In this document: in pieces, positions 16,285 to 23,356 of the stretch | Layout: every line of letters begins with the position of its first letter | Position numbering within the stretch: the first letter of the stretch is position 1 | Assembly (NCBI GenBank): GCA_948945085.1 | Contig: CARBGY010000009.1 | Coordinates: 1-35,183 of the forward strand | Length of the DNA: 35,183 nt | From: an uncultured Candidatus Saccharibacteria bacterium | GTDB lineage: Bacteria > Patescibacteriota > Saccharimonadia > Saccharimonadales > Saccharimonadaceae | Direction of reading: 5' to 3' | Program-made: the position numbers and the translations under genes | Notes under the pieces: generated by a model | Database searches by the model: none | Seen by the model: the letters and a program-made list of their open reading frames with translations, nothing else | What the model was told of the DNA's origin: nothing

Positions 16285-17391
16285 TTAACCTTTAAGTGGC
16301 ATCACTATATGTATATATTCATTGTTCTTTTTTCCTTTAATCACTACCGGATCTAATCGGTTCGCAAAACCCATCTCAATTACGTCACCCCCCACCGCAT
16401 TTAACGCATCTAATAAGAACCTCGAATTAAGCGTTACTTTTCCATCCGCATTCGCCGTCGTCTTAATCTCCGATTTGTTTTCCCCTAACTCATTTGCCAC
16501 CGAGGCCGTTGTAAACACACCATCCGTCGTATTCGTCTCACAAACAATCGATCCTCCCACCTCCTTCGCAAAAAGTGCCGCAAGCTTCGTAATTCTTACT
16601 AATTCATCCCGCTTTAATTCAACATTAATTTCACTTTCTTTAGGTATCAACTGTCGATAATCAGGAAACGAACCATCAATTAGTTTTGACGTTATTTCTA
16701 CCTCACCTAACTTAAACTTCACTTGTGTCTCATCAAAACATATTTCCACCTCATCTATATCGTCGCTCAGCATCCGCATCACTTCTTGTAAAGATCCCGC
16801 CGGCACAATCGCCGTTACTTCACTTTCGACTTTTTCAACAAACCTTCGCTCCGCCAATCTGTACCCATCCGTCGCCGCAAGATACAACACCCCCTCAAAC
16901 GTATTAAAATATACTCCAGTTAGTGCTGGCCTTGTCGTATCACTACTTGCTGCCACCATTACTTGAGACACCCCCGCCTTAAAAGCGTCCGCCCCCATCC
17001 GGAACGTTACCATCTTTTCTTCACTCATTTCGGGTAATTCTGGAAAATCTTCCGCTGCCGCACCATTAATCGTAGAACTATATCCTGCCGCTCTAATTGT
17101 TACTTTTGTATCCGTCGCCACCACATGAACAACTTCTTTTCTCGGTAAGTTACTCACAAACTCCGCAATTAATCTTGCTGGAACAGTAACGACTCCATTT
17201 TTACTTTCCGCCGTTGGCAAATAATTCACTACTGCCATATCTAAGTTTGTTGTCGTTAAACTTACTTTACCATCATCTACCCTTATAAGAACATTATTAA
17301 GGATCGGTAAGGTTGTTCTCGATCCAGCTGCTACTCTACTTACATTACTTAATGCTTTCGCAAATTTTTCCTGTTTTACTTTAATCTCCAT
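16285..17391 (-). CDS. dnaN: DNA polymerase III beta sliding clamp
   Basis: The protein is 368 residues, normal for DnaN. It shows the three-fold clamp architecture and typical segments such as RTTLPILNNVLIR near the N-terminus, TDGYRLAERR in the middle and a C-terminal HIVMPLKG similar to the usual clamp C-terminus. The clamp encircles DNA and tethers polymerase III and other partners. The ATG has a strong AAGGAG site 6 nt upstream. It lies between dnaA and recF and is transcribed leftward, away from the putative origin. Confidence 0.97.
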   Translation of the reverse strand: MEIKVKQEKFAKALSNVSRVAAGSRTTLPILNNVLIRVDDGKVSLTTTNLDMAVVNYLPTAESKNGVVTVPARLIAEFVSNLPRKEVVHVVATDTKVTIRAAGYSSTINGAAAEDFPELPEMSEEKMVTFRMGADAFKAGVSQVMVAASSDTTRPALTGVYFNTFEGVLYLAATDGYRLAERRFVEKVESEVTAIVPAGSLQEVMRMLSDDIDEVEICFDETQVKFKLGEVEITSKLIDGSFPDYRQLIPKESEINVELKRDELVRITKLAALFAKEVGGSIVCETNTTDGVFTTASVANELGENKSEIKTTANADGKVTLNSRFLLDALNAVGGDVIEMGFANRLDPVVIKGKKNNEYIHIVMPLKG

Positions 17392-17743
17392 TTTTACTCC
17401 TTTTTCTCCCTCCCTATATAATTAATAGTTATAGTAATAAGCTCTGTGTAAAACGTGTAAAACTCCATAATTACCTCTGTTCTTCCTATGTGTAAATCTT
17501 TTGGAAATCTTTCCACACTCTGCTTCGTATTGTGGATTTTTAACCACAATTATGTGCAAAACCTTCTTTTCCACAAACCCACCTAACTTTTTCCACCAAC
17601 TTCCCCACAGACTTTCTCGCAAGCTTTCCCACATTTTATCCACAAAATCTACCGAACAACCCGAACGGGGAATTATCCTCCAAGTACTAGAAATACCCGA
17701 ACAACAAAACCCGAACAACATAACAAAACCCGAACAAGCCTCA
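17392..17743. other. Putative oriC, dnaA-dnaN side (DnaA-box cluster and AT-rich element)
   Basis: This 352-nt gap has no gene. On the plus strand it holds a run of DnaA-box-like nonamers: CTTTCCACA (17509), TTTTCCACA (17567), TTTTCCACC (17589), TTCCCCACA (17601), TTTCCCACA (17625) and a perfect TTATCCACA (17636-17644). A minus-strand match (TGTGGATTT) is at 17531. Toward dnaN lies an almost pure A/T stretch, 17415-17440, with TAG/TAA triplets, followed by two TGTAAAAC-type repeats. Toward dnaA lie five GAAC-containing repeats. Box cluster plus AT-rich element beside dnaN matches the unwinding side of Bacillus-type origins. Origin function is inferred. Confidence 0.7.
17651..17737 (-). repeat. 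Five direct repeats, consensus TTGTTCGGG (minus strand)
   Basis: On the plus strand the units are ACCGAACAA (17651), CCCGAACGG (17660), CCCGAACAA (17696), CCCGAACAA (17710) and CCCGAACAA (17729). Three are identical and all five are in the same orientation; the first two are in tandem. They sit immediately beyond the dnaA stop codon, next to the DnaA-box cluster. They are not DnaA boxes. They resemble iterons or binding sites of an unidentified origin-binding protein. Confidence 0.7.
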
Positions 17744-19120
17744 CTACCCATATATTTTCTCTCTTAAAGTTGCGATTTGCTCTCTTAGTGCAAAGTTCAG
17801 CTTCAAATCACCATCAATTTTTTTAATCCCGTGCATAACAGTCGTATGATCCTTCACACCAACCTCTAATGCTATTTTAGGTGTACTCATCCCCAACTCT
17901 TTTGATAATATATACATTGCGACTTGTCTTGCATTTTTAATGTGTGCTACCCGACTTTTACTACACATTTCTTTCGGGGTTAATTGATAAAACTTAGCCA
18001 CTTTTTCAATAACGACTTTCGGTGAGACAACTTTATTTCTAGCTGCTTTGTTGGTATTAACATAACCTCCATTAATAATCTCGAGCGGTGTCATATTCTT
18101 CAAATCAGCCATTGCTAGTAGTCGATTAAATTCCCCCTCAAGATCGCGAATGTTGGTTCGTACATTTTCCGCCAAATATTCAATTGCTTCGTCCTCGATC
18201 TCTACTCCAGCGAACTCCGCTTTCGCCTTCAAAATTGCACACTTATCCTCAAACTGTGGTAACTGCAAATCATACGCACCCGCCCAAGTTAATCGCGAAG
18301 CTAATCTTTCATCCACCGATTTAATTTCGCTTGGCAATCTATCCGAAGTTACAATAATCTGTTTATTTAATTGGTATAAGTCGTTAAAAATATCAAAAAA
18401 CTCTACCTGCGACGCGTCCTTATTCATAATCATCTGAAAATCATCAATAATCAATACATCCAGCAGTCGAAATCTTTGTCTAAACTCGTCTGTTTTCTTA
18501 TTTTGCAATGCCTTAATAAAGTCCGCATAAAAACTTGACACTGGTGTATATAAAACCCTCAGCCCAGTTTTTCGCGCAAGAAGTTCATTTCCAATCGCCT
18601 GCACTAAATGTGTCTTGCCTAAACCAGGTCCACCGTATAGGAAAAATGGATTATATTTGCCACCCGGATCATCAATAATATTTCTCGCCACACTTACTGC
18701 AAGATCATTATTGGATCCAATTACAAAATTATCCAACATGTATTTCGCATTAAGTCCCGTCAATCCATTCTTTAGTCCACTTCTAACACCTTCGGTCGCA
18801 GCTCGTGTCATCAATGAAGGTGTAGTGTTGCCCCGATCTATTACAGGAACCTCTCTCGCTCGAACCTTAGCTTTAGTATTGCTCTGAATCACTACGCATT
18901 CAAGTTGCTTAATTTCCAGATTATTATGTTCAAGTGCTTCTTTAATAGTCTCAAAAAACCTCGATTTCAGCTGTTTCATCTTAAACACGTTTGGTACCCC
19001 AACCGTTGCGATTCCGTTATCTACAGAAATCAACTCTGAACCAGGGAACCATGTAGCGTACTGCTCACTCGGAATTTTTTGCTCTATTTCAGCAAGTACT
19101 AACCTCCAAACATCAGACAT
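17744..19120 (-). CDS. dnaA: Chromosomal replication initiator DnaA
   Basis: The protein is 458 residues with all four domains. Domain I is VWRLVLAEIEQ... (about 4-65), then a short linker. Domain III is the AAA+ motor with Walker A GGPGLGKT (163-170) and Walker B VLIIDDFQMI. Domain IV is the DNA-binding helix-turn-helix with DHTTVMHGIKKI, the DnaA signature (usually DHTTVLHA). A GGAG site lies 7 nt before the ATG. DnaA binds the flanking TTTTCCACA/TTATCCACA sites and melts the origin. A box overlaps the likely -35 position of its own promoter, suggesting autoregulation. Confidence 0.98.
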   Translation of the reverse strand: MSDVWRLVLAEIEQKIPSEQYATWFPGSELISVDNGIATVGVPNVFKMKQLKSRFFETIKEALEHNNLEIKQLECVVIQSNTKAKVRAREVPVIDRGNTTPSLMTRAATEGVRSGLKNGLTGLNAKYMLDNFVIGSNNDLAVSVARNIIDDPGGKYNPFFLYGGPGLGKTHLVQAIGNELLARKTGLRVLYTPVSSFYADFIKALQNKKTDEFRQRFRLLDVLIIDDFQMIMNKDASQVEFFDIFNDLYQLNKQIIVTSDRLPSEIKSVDERLASRLTWAGAYDLQLPQFEDKCAILKAKAEFAGVEIEDEAIEYLAENVRTNIRDLEGEFNRLLAMADLKNMTPLEIINGGYVNTNKAARNKVVSPKVVIEKVAKFYQLTPKEMCSKSRVAHIKNARQVAMYILSKELGMSTPKIALEVGVKDHTTVMHGIKKIDGDLKLNFALREQIATLREKIYG

Positions 19121-19243
19121 ATCTTTTCTCCGCTACTAATATAGGCGCGCTATCAATCACAAAACTACTATTAAGCACAAAACCAAACACAGACTGCCGC
19201 ACACCAAACATATACCCCTGTACTCCTCCTTAACTTTAACCTC

Positions 19244-19252
19244 ATTATAACA
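19244..19252 (-). promoter_or_regulatory. Extended -10 promoter of dnaA
   Basis: The minus strand reads TGTTATAAT. The transcript would start near 19237, with a leader of about 115 nt to the dnaA ATG. The expected -35 position, about 17 nt upstream (19267-19272), lies inside the DnaA box at 19266-19274, so DnaA binding could block it. Confidence 0.5.
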
Positions 19253-19295
19253 AATCCCCCCTGACTTTTCCACAATTTTTTCCATTTTTCTAACA

Positions 19296-19304
19296 TGTTA
19301 TAAT
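19296..19304 (+). promoter_or_regulatory. Upstream extended -10 promoter toward rpmH
   Basis: TGTTATAAT on the plus strand; transcription from about 19311 would give a leader of roughly 140 nt to rpmH. No clear -35 was seen. Confidence 0.4.
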
Positions 19305-19376
19305 ATGCCTCCACCCTCTAGGGGAGAACTTTTCCACAATTACACCAACAAATCTATAAAATGTGTGGAAAACTCC

Positions 19377-19405
19377 TTGAAAAAAGTGGAAATCTGATAT
19401 ATACT
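19377..19405 (+). promoter_or_regulatory. Sigma-70-type promoter of rpmH
   Basis: TTGAAA (19377-19382) and TATACT (19400-19405) are separated by 17 nt. The start would be near 19412, 37 nt before rpmH. The DnaA box at 19364-19372 ends 4 nt before the -35, so DnaA could modulate this promoter. Confidence 0.65.
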
Positions 19406-19448
19406 AGAACAAGAATTTGTTTAATTACATAGAAAGAGTTATTTTAAA

Positions 19449-19586
19449 ATGCCAAAGCGTACTTATCAGCCACACAAACGTCAGCGCAAAGTTGAGCATG
19501 GCTTTATGAAGCGCAATAGCTCTAAGACTGGTCAAAAAGTCTTGAAGCGTCGTCGCATCAAAGGTCGCGCTCGTCTTACTGTCTAA
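19449..19586 (+). CDS. rpmH: 50S ribosomal protein L34
   Basis: A 45-residue basic protein begins MPKRTYQPHKRQRK and ends KVLKRRRIKGRARLTV, the clear L34 pattern (typical: KRTFQPSNRKR...HGF...GRKVLARRRRKGRKRLTV). The conserved HGF is present. It is a structural protein of the large ribosomal subunit. The gene heads the rpmH-rnpA-yidC-khpB set conserved at bacterial origins and ends in a strong intrinsic terminator. Confidence 0.97.
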   Translation: MPKRTYQPHKRQRKVEHGFMKRNSSKTGQKVLKRRRIKGRARLTV

Positions 19587-19608
19587 AATACCCCTACGGG
19601 GGTATTTT
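19585..19608 (+). terminator. Intrinsic terminator after rpmH
   Basis: A perfect 10-bp stem AAAATACCCC / GGGGTATTTT with tetraloop TACG, followed by a T run. It begins within the rpmH stop codon and ends about 11 nt before the extended -10 of rnpA. Confidence 0.85.
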
Positions 19609-19619
19609 TGAATAAAATA

Positions 19620-19628
19620 TGCTATAAT
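19620..19628 (+). promoter_or_regulatory. Extended -10 promoter of rnpA (leaderless type)
   Basis: TGCTATAAT ends 9 nt before the ATG at 19638. The expected -35 window falls in the rpmH terminator stem and has no consensus, so this is an extended -10 promoter. The transcript leader would be about 0-3 nt. Confidence 0.55.
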
Positions 19629-19637
19629 ATATACTAT

Positions 19638-19979
19638 ATGTTATCACAAAAATACCGTTTTCATTCTCGTGGTGGTGTTAGATACGTCTATCAAAAAGGG
19701 AAAACTATTCGTACCCCATTACTTTCGCTTGTCTACACACCCAACACTCGTCATCATCAACGCTTTGGAGTTGTAGTTTCTAAGAAGGTCCTTAAATCTG
19801 CCGTTGGTCGCAACCGTATTCGCCGCCGTATTTACGAAGCAATCCGTCTTGAACTTCCTGATTTTACCTATCACCAAGATTGTATTTTTATTGTTTTTAG
19901 TAAAACTACTATGACTATGCCATTCCGTGAATTGCGTGCCCTCGTTCATACCCTCCTCAACCGCAGTATCCACGAATAA
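19638..19979 (+). CDS. rnpA: Ribonuclease P protein component
   Basis: The protein is 113 residues from the ATG at 19638 (a TTG at 19608 lies in the upstream terminator/promoter region and was rejected). It begins with LSQKYRFHSRGGVRYVYQKG and has the RNR signature KSAVGRNRIRRRIYEAIR. RnpA binds RNase P RNA and helps process the 5' ends of precursor tRNAs. It lies between rpmH and yidC as is standard. Length is normal. The ATG has an extended -10 just upstream and no Shine-Dalgarno sequence. Confidence 0.95.
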   Translation: MLSQKYRFHSRGGVRYVYQKGKTIRTPLLSLVYTPNTRHHQRFGVVVSKKVLKSAVGRNRIRRRIYEAIRLELPDFTYHQDCIFIVFSKTTMTMPFRELRALVHTLLNRSIHE

Positions 19980-20010
19980 TGTATCACATATTCTCTATCT
20001 CTCTCTAATA

Positions 20011-20019
20011 TGTTATAAT
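20011..20019 (+). promoter_or_regulatory. Extended -10 promoter of yidC (leaderless type)
   Basis: TGTTATAAT ends 6 nt before the ATG at 20026; a transcript from it would begin at or next to the start codon. Confidence 0.55.
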
Positions 20020-20025
20020 GGATAC

Positions 20026-21039
20026 ATGTTTGAGTTAATTGATATGCTGATAGTTCGCCCTATTACGAACGTTCTCTTCGTTGTGTATGGCTTCGTTGGT
20101 GATTTTGGTCTCGCAATTATCCTTTTTACTATTCTAGTTAAGATTTGTGTCTGGCCTCTCGTAAAGCGCCAGCTCCACCAAACCCGCCTAATGCGCAAAA
20201 TCCAACCCGAGCTTGCCGAAATTAAAAAGAACTGTAACGGTAATCGCCAGCTCGAATCTATACAGATGATGGATCTCTATAAACGCAACAATATTAAACC
20301 ATTCCGTTCTATGTTAACTCTCATCATCCAACTCCCTATTTTTATTGCTCTCTATACTGCCGTTCGTGTTATGGTTTTACCGTCTCCAACCGACAATCTT
20401 AGCCTCCGCGCATATGCCCCAGTGCGCCAGATTGAACGTATTGATGAAGTTATCAAAAAACAAGAAGAATATCTTACCGAAGAACGCGATGAAGAAGGGA
20501 ATCTTATTAAAAAAGAGTATGATTTTCATCCGCGGCTCTTCGGTGTAATTAATCTTGACCCTCGCCCAGGCTTTACTTCTGTAAGTGCTTTTGTTATTTT
20601 GATTTTCGCTATTGCTTCCGCTTTTACTCAATATTGGATCTCTCGTCAACAGTTACCATCTGGCAAATCTAAAAAATCCAAAACTTTTCGCCAAATCCTC
20701 AAGGAAGCCTCTGATGGTAAAGAACCAGATCAGACTGAACTTAACACTATTATGTCTAGCCAAATGTCTAAAACTATGCCGATTATGATGCTCCTTATTA
20801 TGATTAATCTTCCAGGAGCTCTTGTCTTCTATTACTTAATTAGTAACCTTATGACCGGCGTCCAACAACGTTACATCCTTACAAAAAGCGAATCGGAAAT
20901 GGAGGTATCAGCTGATAAACGTGTTATTCGTGAGTTAAATAAGATTGAAGAAGCACAAATCGTTAAAGATGATAAAGGTAAGAAGATTACTAAAATTACC
21001 GCCAAGAGCAAGAAGCGTGGGTTTAAACGTCGTAAATAG
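20026..21039 (+). CDS. yidC: Membrane protein insertase YidC/Oxa1
   Basis: The protein is 337 residues from the ATG at 20026 (an in-frame ATG at 19927 lies inside rnpA and was rejected). It shows the YidC/Oxa1 core: a first helix GFVGDFGLAIILFTILVKIC, the cytoplasmic hairpin with MRKIQPELAEIKK, then IQLPIFIALYTAVRVM and later helices ending in NLPGALVFYYLISNLMTG. The basic C-terminal tail fits ribosome contact. YidC inserts proteins into the cytoplasmic membrane, alone or with SecYEG. No lipoprotein-type N-terminus with Cys is seen. KhpB follows 11 nt downstream, the usual partner gene. Confidence 0.95.
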   Translation: MFELIDMLIVRPITNVLFVVYGFVGDFGLAIILFTILVKICVWPLVKRQLHQTRLMRKIQPELAEIKKNCNGNRQLESIQMMDLYKRNNIKPFRSMLTLIIQLPIFIALYTAVRVMVLPSPTDNLSLRAYAPVRQIERIDEVIKKQEEYLTEERDEEGNLIKKEYDFHPRLFGVINLDPRPGFTSVSAFVILIFAIASAFTQYWISRQQLPSGKSKKSKTFRQILKEASDGKEPDQTELNTIMSSQMSKTMPIMMLLIMINLPGALVFYYLISNLMTGVQQRYILTKSESEMEVSADKRVIRELNKIEEAQIVKDDKGKKITKITAKSKKRGFKRRK

Positions 21040-21050
21040 GAGAACAAAAT

Positions 21051-21515
21051 ATGAATAAAGATGAATCGATTCGTTTCGCAACAAAATACCTTGAGGACTT
21101 ATTATCTTTCTTCGGCATTAATGTCGCTGTTGACTCAACTGTTGATGATGAGGTTATCCAACTTTCTATCCCCTCAACCTCACTTAACTCTCTCCTAATT
21201 GGTCGCGAAGCTAATAATTTACGCGCTCTTCAACATATCGTTTCTCAAGCTTTAATTAGCCACGAAGCAGAACTTGTTCGAGTAAGCGTCGACGTGGCTG
21301 ATTACAAACGTCAGCGAGCCGAACGCATCGCAGAGCAAGCGGAAGAGTGGATTCGTGAAGTTCGCCAAACTGGAAACTCCCGCCGTCTTAACCTTAACGC
21401 AGCTGATCGTCGCATTGTGCATAAAGTTGCTAAGGATTACTCCGACATCGAAACTCATTCCGAAGGTGAAGGACACGACCGTCAACTTATCATTGAAAAA
21501 GTCCCAATTAACTAA
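21051..21515 (+). CDS. khpB: KhpB/Jag RNA-binding protein (KH-R3H), short form
   Basis: The protein is 154 residues with a KH-like domain (about 1-85) and an R3H domain (about 90-152) with RRIVH matching R-x3-H. It lacks the N-terminal Jag domain present in many homologues. The KH loop reads LIGREANNLRAL where homologues have a GxxG such as GKRG; the second Gly is Ala, so RNA binding by this loop may be altered. An AGGAG site overlaps the yidC stop. KhpB binds RNA and affects cell-wall synthesis in streptococci and relatives. Confidence 0.92.
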   Translation: MNKDESIRFATKYLEDLLSFFGINVAVDSTVDDEVIQLSIPSTSLNSLLIGREANNLRALQHIVSQALISHEAELVRVSVDVADYKRQRAERIAEQAEEWIREVRQTGNSRRLNLNAADRRIVHKVAKDYSDIETHSEGEGHDRQLIIEKVPIN

Positions 21516-21547
21516 CGCGGGTTAGTACTCCCACCCCGTGACATTGC

Positions 21548-23305
21548 CTACTCCGAGTTCATCACTGGTTCACCAATAATTATCACAAAATCCGCCCGTC
21601 CTGGCCAAATATCTTGTGGTAAATCTTTAACTCCCAGTAACGCTTCTTTACCATATCGCCCTCGCAAGGCCTCTGCCGTTGCTGCCTTTTCTTCATTTAA
21701 CATAAAGACACAGTATTGCTCCAAACAGTTGCCTTCGGCTGTGTTATCTACGTTTGTCACTACAAATCCAGCTTCCTCTAATCTTGATTGTTCAGCACTA
21801 GCTTGACCGACTAGCCCAGTTGCATTGTAAACTACAATCTGAGCTCCTTCACGCCCAATCGAATCACTGCTAAACATACGTGATATAAAATCCTGAATCT
21901 CACTAAAATCGTTCGTCCCGGCCTGTGGCACCACATAAGAAATATCATTAATTGTTGCAGTAGTAACATAGTACACATTATTCTGATAATCTGCAAGTTG
22001 TACATTTCTCATACTAGATACATTAAATCCTGTTATCATTTTCAAACCCGCCTTAATGTTATCTGATGAAAAGTTTGTTTGTAGATTATCTCCCAAAATA
22101 CTTAATAAACCTAAAGCCTCATTTAATCCTATACCATTGTCAATCACTTTTTGTATAATCCCCTCTACAATTTTCTGTTGTGTATTGCCTCGTGTAAAAT
22201 CACCGCCCATTGTACCATGTCGAGCCCTCGCTAACCCTAATGCTTGTTCACCATTAATTTCAATTGGCACTCCAGCGTGAGCTACCACATTTGTCCATCC
22301 GCGGTCATCAATATCTTCGTCCAGAGTTACAGTAACACCACCTAGTGTATTTACTATATCAACAAGCGACCCCCAGTTTACGTGTGCCCAATACTGAAAC
22401 TTGATCCCGAGTACCTGTTCTAATTGTTGCATAAGTGCATTTGCCCCCGCCTCCTCGTTATCACCATTTTGATTATGACACCAAAAAACTTCATTAATTT
22501 TTCCTGCCGAACACGCCATGGAAACTTTTAAATCTCTCGGAATACTTAGTAACGCTACATCCTTAGTTTCTTGATCGAAGCTAATTACCATAATTGAGTC
22601 CGTCAATTGTGCGCCATCATGTACTCCATCATAAGATGAACCATTCATATCGTAACCTTCTGTTCCAAAAACTAATACATTAGTCCGTCCTTTTGCGTCC
22701 GTCTCAAAAGGTATCTCTTCGGAAACAAAAGCATGCAAAGTATCCCAAAAACCCGAATTTCCACCGGTCAACTTAGAAATCAATCCATCTCCCCAAAGAT
22801 ACAATGCTACTCCTCCTCCTACTAACAACAATAAAACTGCCGCAAAAATTATCCGTCCGATTTTTGACTTATGCTTCTTTCTCTTTTTCTTCTTGGGCTC
22901 ATCGGATTCAGTGTTATCATCAAACAATAGGGAATCACGCTCTAAATCTAAACCTTGTCGCTCTTTTGGATTGTCTGTCGTAAATTCATTTAATAAATCC
23001 GACCAATCCGCTTCTTTTCCGGTGGAACCACCTGTGCTAGCTCCTACCATATCGAAACTTAAGCCACCAACCGGACTCAAAAAATCATCTTGCACCAACG
23101 AAGCCCGCTTATGCTTAATAATGGTTCTAGAAGCTCCTACTTCATTAACCATAGTATTTCCGCTACGATTTTTAGAACTAGTCCGTTTAATGGGTTTTCT
23201 CGTAAAATCCACTACTTTGCCACTCTGATTCATGGCAACACGACTAACCGCTCGTCGCGAAGAACTCGAACGCACAGTTAACCCATCTATTGATGTCTTT
23301 GCCAT
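21548..23305 (-). CDS. LytR-CpsA-Psr family glycopolymer transferase with LytR_C domain
   Basis: The protein is 585 residues. A long basic and polar cytoplasmic N-terminus (1-150) ends in a Lys-rich run (KKKKRKKHKSK), followed by one transmembrane helix (about 152-175). The LCP domain (about 205-395) has the conserved TDSIMVIS, SIPRDLKV and ALGLARARHG segments, with the Asp and Arg residues that bind the polyprenyl pyrophosphate. A C-terminal LytR_C domain (about 490-560) starts AQIVVYNATG. LCP enzymes move glycopolymers from lipid carriers onto peptidoglycan. A GGGAG site lies 4 nt before the ATG. The polysaccharide locus to the right may supply its substrate (inference). Confidence 0.92.
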   Translation of the reverse strand: MAKTSIDGLTVRSSSSRRAVSRVAMNQSGKVVDFTRKPIKRTSSKNRSGNTMVNEVGASRTIIKHKRASLVQDDFLSPVGGLSFDMVGASTGGSTGKEADWSDLLNEFTTDNPKERQGLDLERDSLLFDDNTESDEPKKKKRKKHKSKIGRIIFAAVLLLLVGGGVALYLWGDGLISKLTGGNSGFWDTLHAFVSEEIPFETDAKGRTNVLVFGTEGYDMNGSSYDGVHDGAQLTDSIMVISFDQETKDVALLSIPRDLKVSMACSAGKINEVFWCHNQNGDNEEAGANALMQQLEQVLGIKFQYWAHVNWGSLVDIVNTLGGVTVTLDEDIDDRGWTNVVAHAGVPIEINGEQALGLARARHGTMGGDFTRGNTQQKIVEGIIQKVIDNGIGLNEALGLLSILGDNLQTNFSSDNIKAGLKMITGFNVSSMRNVQLADYQNNVYYVTTATINDISYVVPQAGTNDFSEIQDFISRMFSSDSIGREGAQIVVYNATGLVGQASAEQSRLEEAGFVVTNVDNTAEGNCLEQYCVFMLNEEKAATAEALRGRYGKEALLGVKDLPQDIWPGRADFVIIIGEPVMNSE

Positions 23306-23316
23306 GAAACTCCCAT

Positions 23317-23344
23317 TTGACTAATTTTGCTTATACTCTATAAT
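23317..23344 (+). promoter_or_regulatory. Promoter of the LexA-like gene
   Basis: TTGACT (23317-23322), 16-nt spacer, TATAAT (23339-23344). The -10 ends 12 nt before the ATG at 23357, giving a leader of about 5 nt. It overlaps the divergent LCP promoter region. Confidence 0.65.
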
Positions 23345-23346
23345 TT

Positions 23347-23355
23347 ATTATAACA
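23347..23355 (-). promoter_or_regulatory. Extended -10 promoter of the LCP gene
   Basis: The minus strand reads TGTTATAAT. Its -10 lies 2 nt from the -10 of the rightward promoter, so RNA polymerase cannot occupy both at once. The leader to the LCP ATG would be about 35 nt and carries a GGGAG site. Confidence 0.5.
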
Positions 23356-23356
23356 T

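Larger units (their letters stand above)
19121..19448. other. dnaA-rpmH intergenic region with DnaA boxes and divergent promoters
   Basis: This 328-nt gap has no gene. It carries TTTTCCACA at 19266-19274 and 19330-19338 and the inverse TGTGGAAAA at 19364-19372, plus a weaker AGTGGAAAT near 19385. It also holds the leftward dnaA promoter and two rightward rpmH promoters, annotated separately. With the cluster at 17392-17743 it makes a bipartite origin arrangement flanking dnaA, as known from Bacillus subtilis. Confidence 0.65.

Noticed and set aside
17651..17670. GAAC repeats as a Gram-positive LexA (SOS) box
   Set aside because: SOS boxes of that type are inverted GAAC/GTTC pairs; these are direct repeats in one orientation.
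19608..19637. TTG start at 19608 for rnpA
   Set aside because: It lies in the terminator tail and across the promoter; RnpA homologues begin near the ATG at 19638.
19927..20025. ATG at 19927 for yidC
   Set aside because: It lies inside rnpA and adds residues unlike YidC; the ATG at 20026 follows an extended -10.
21512..21525. CTAAC/GTTAG inverted repeat between khpB and the LCP gene as a terminator
   Set aside because: Only 5 bp, overlaps the khpB stop, and no T run on either strand.
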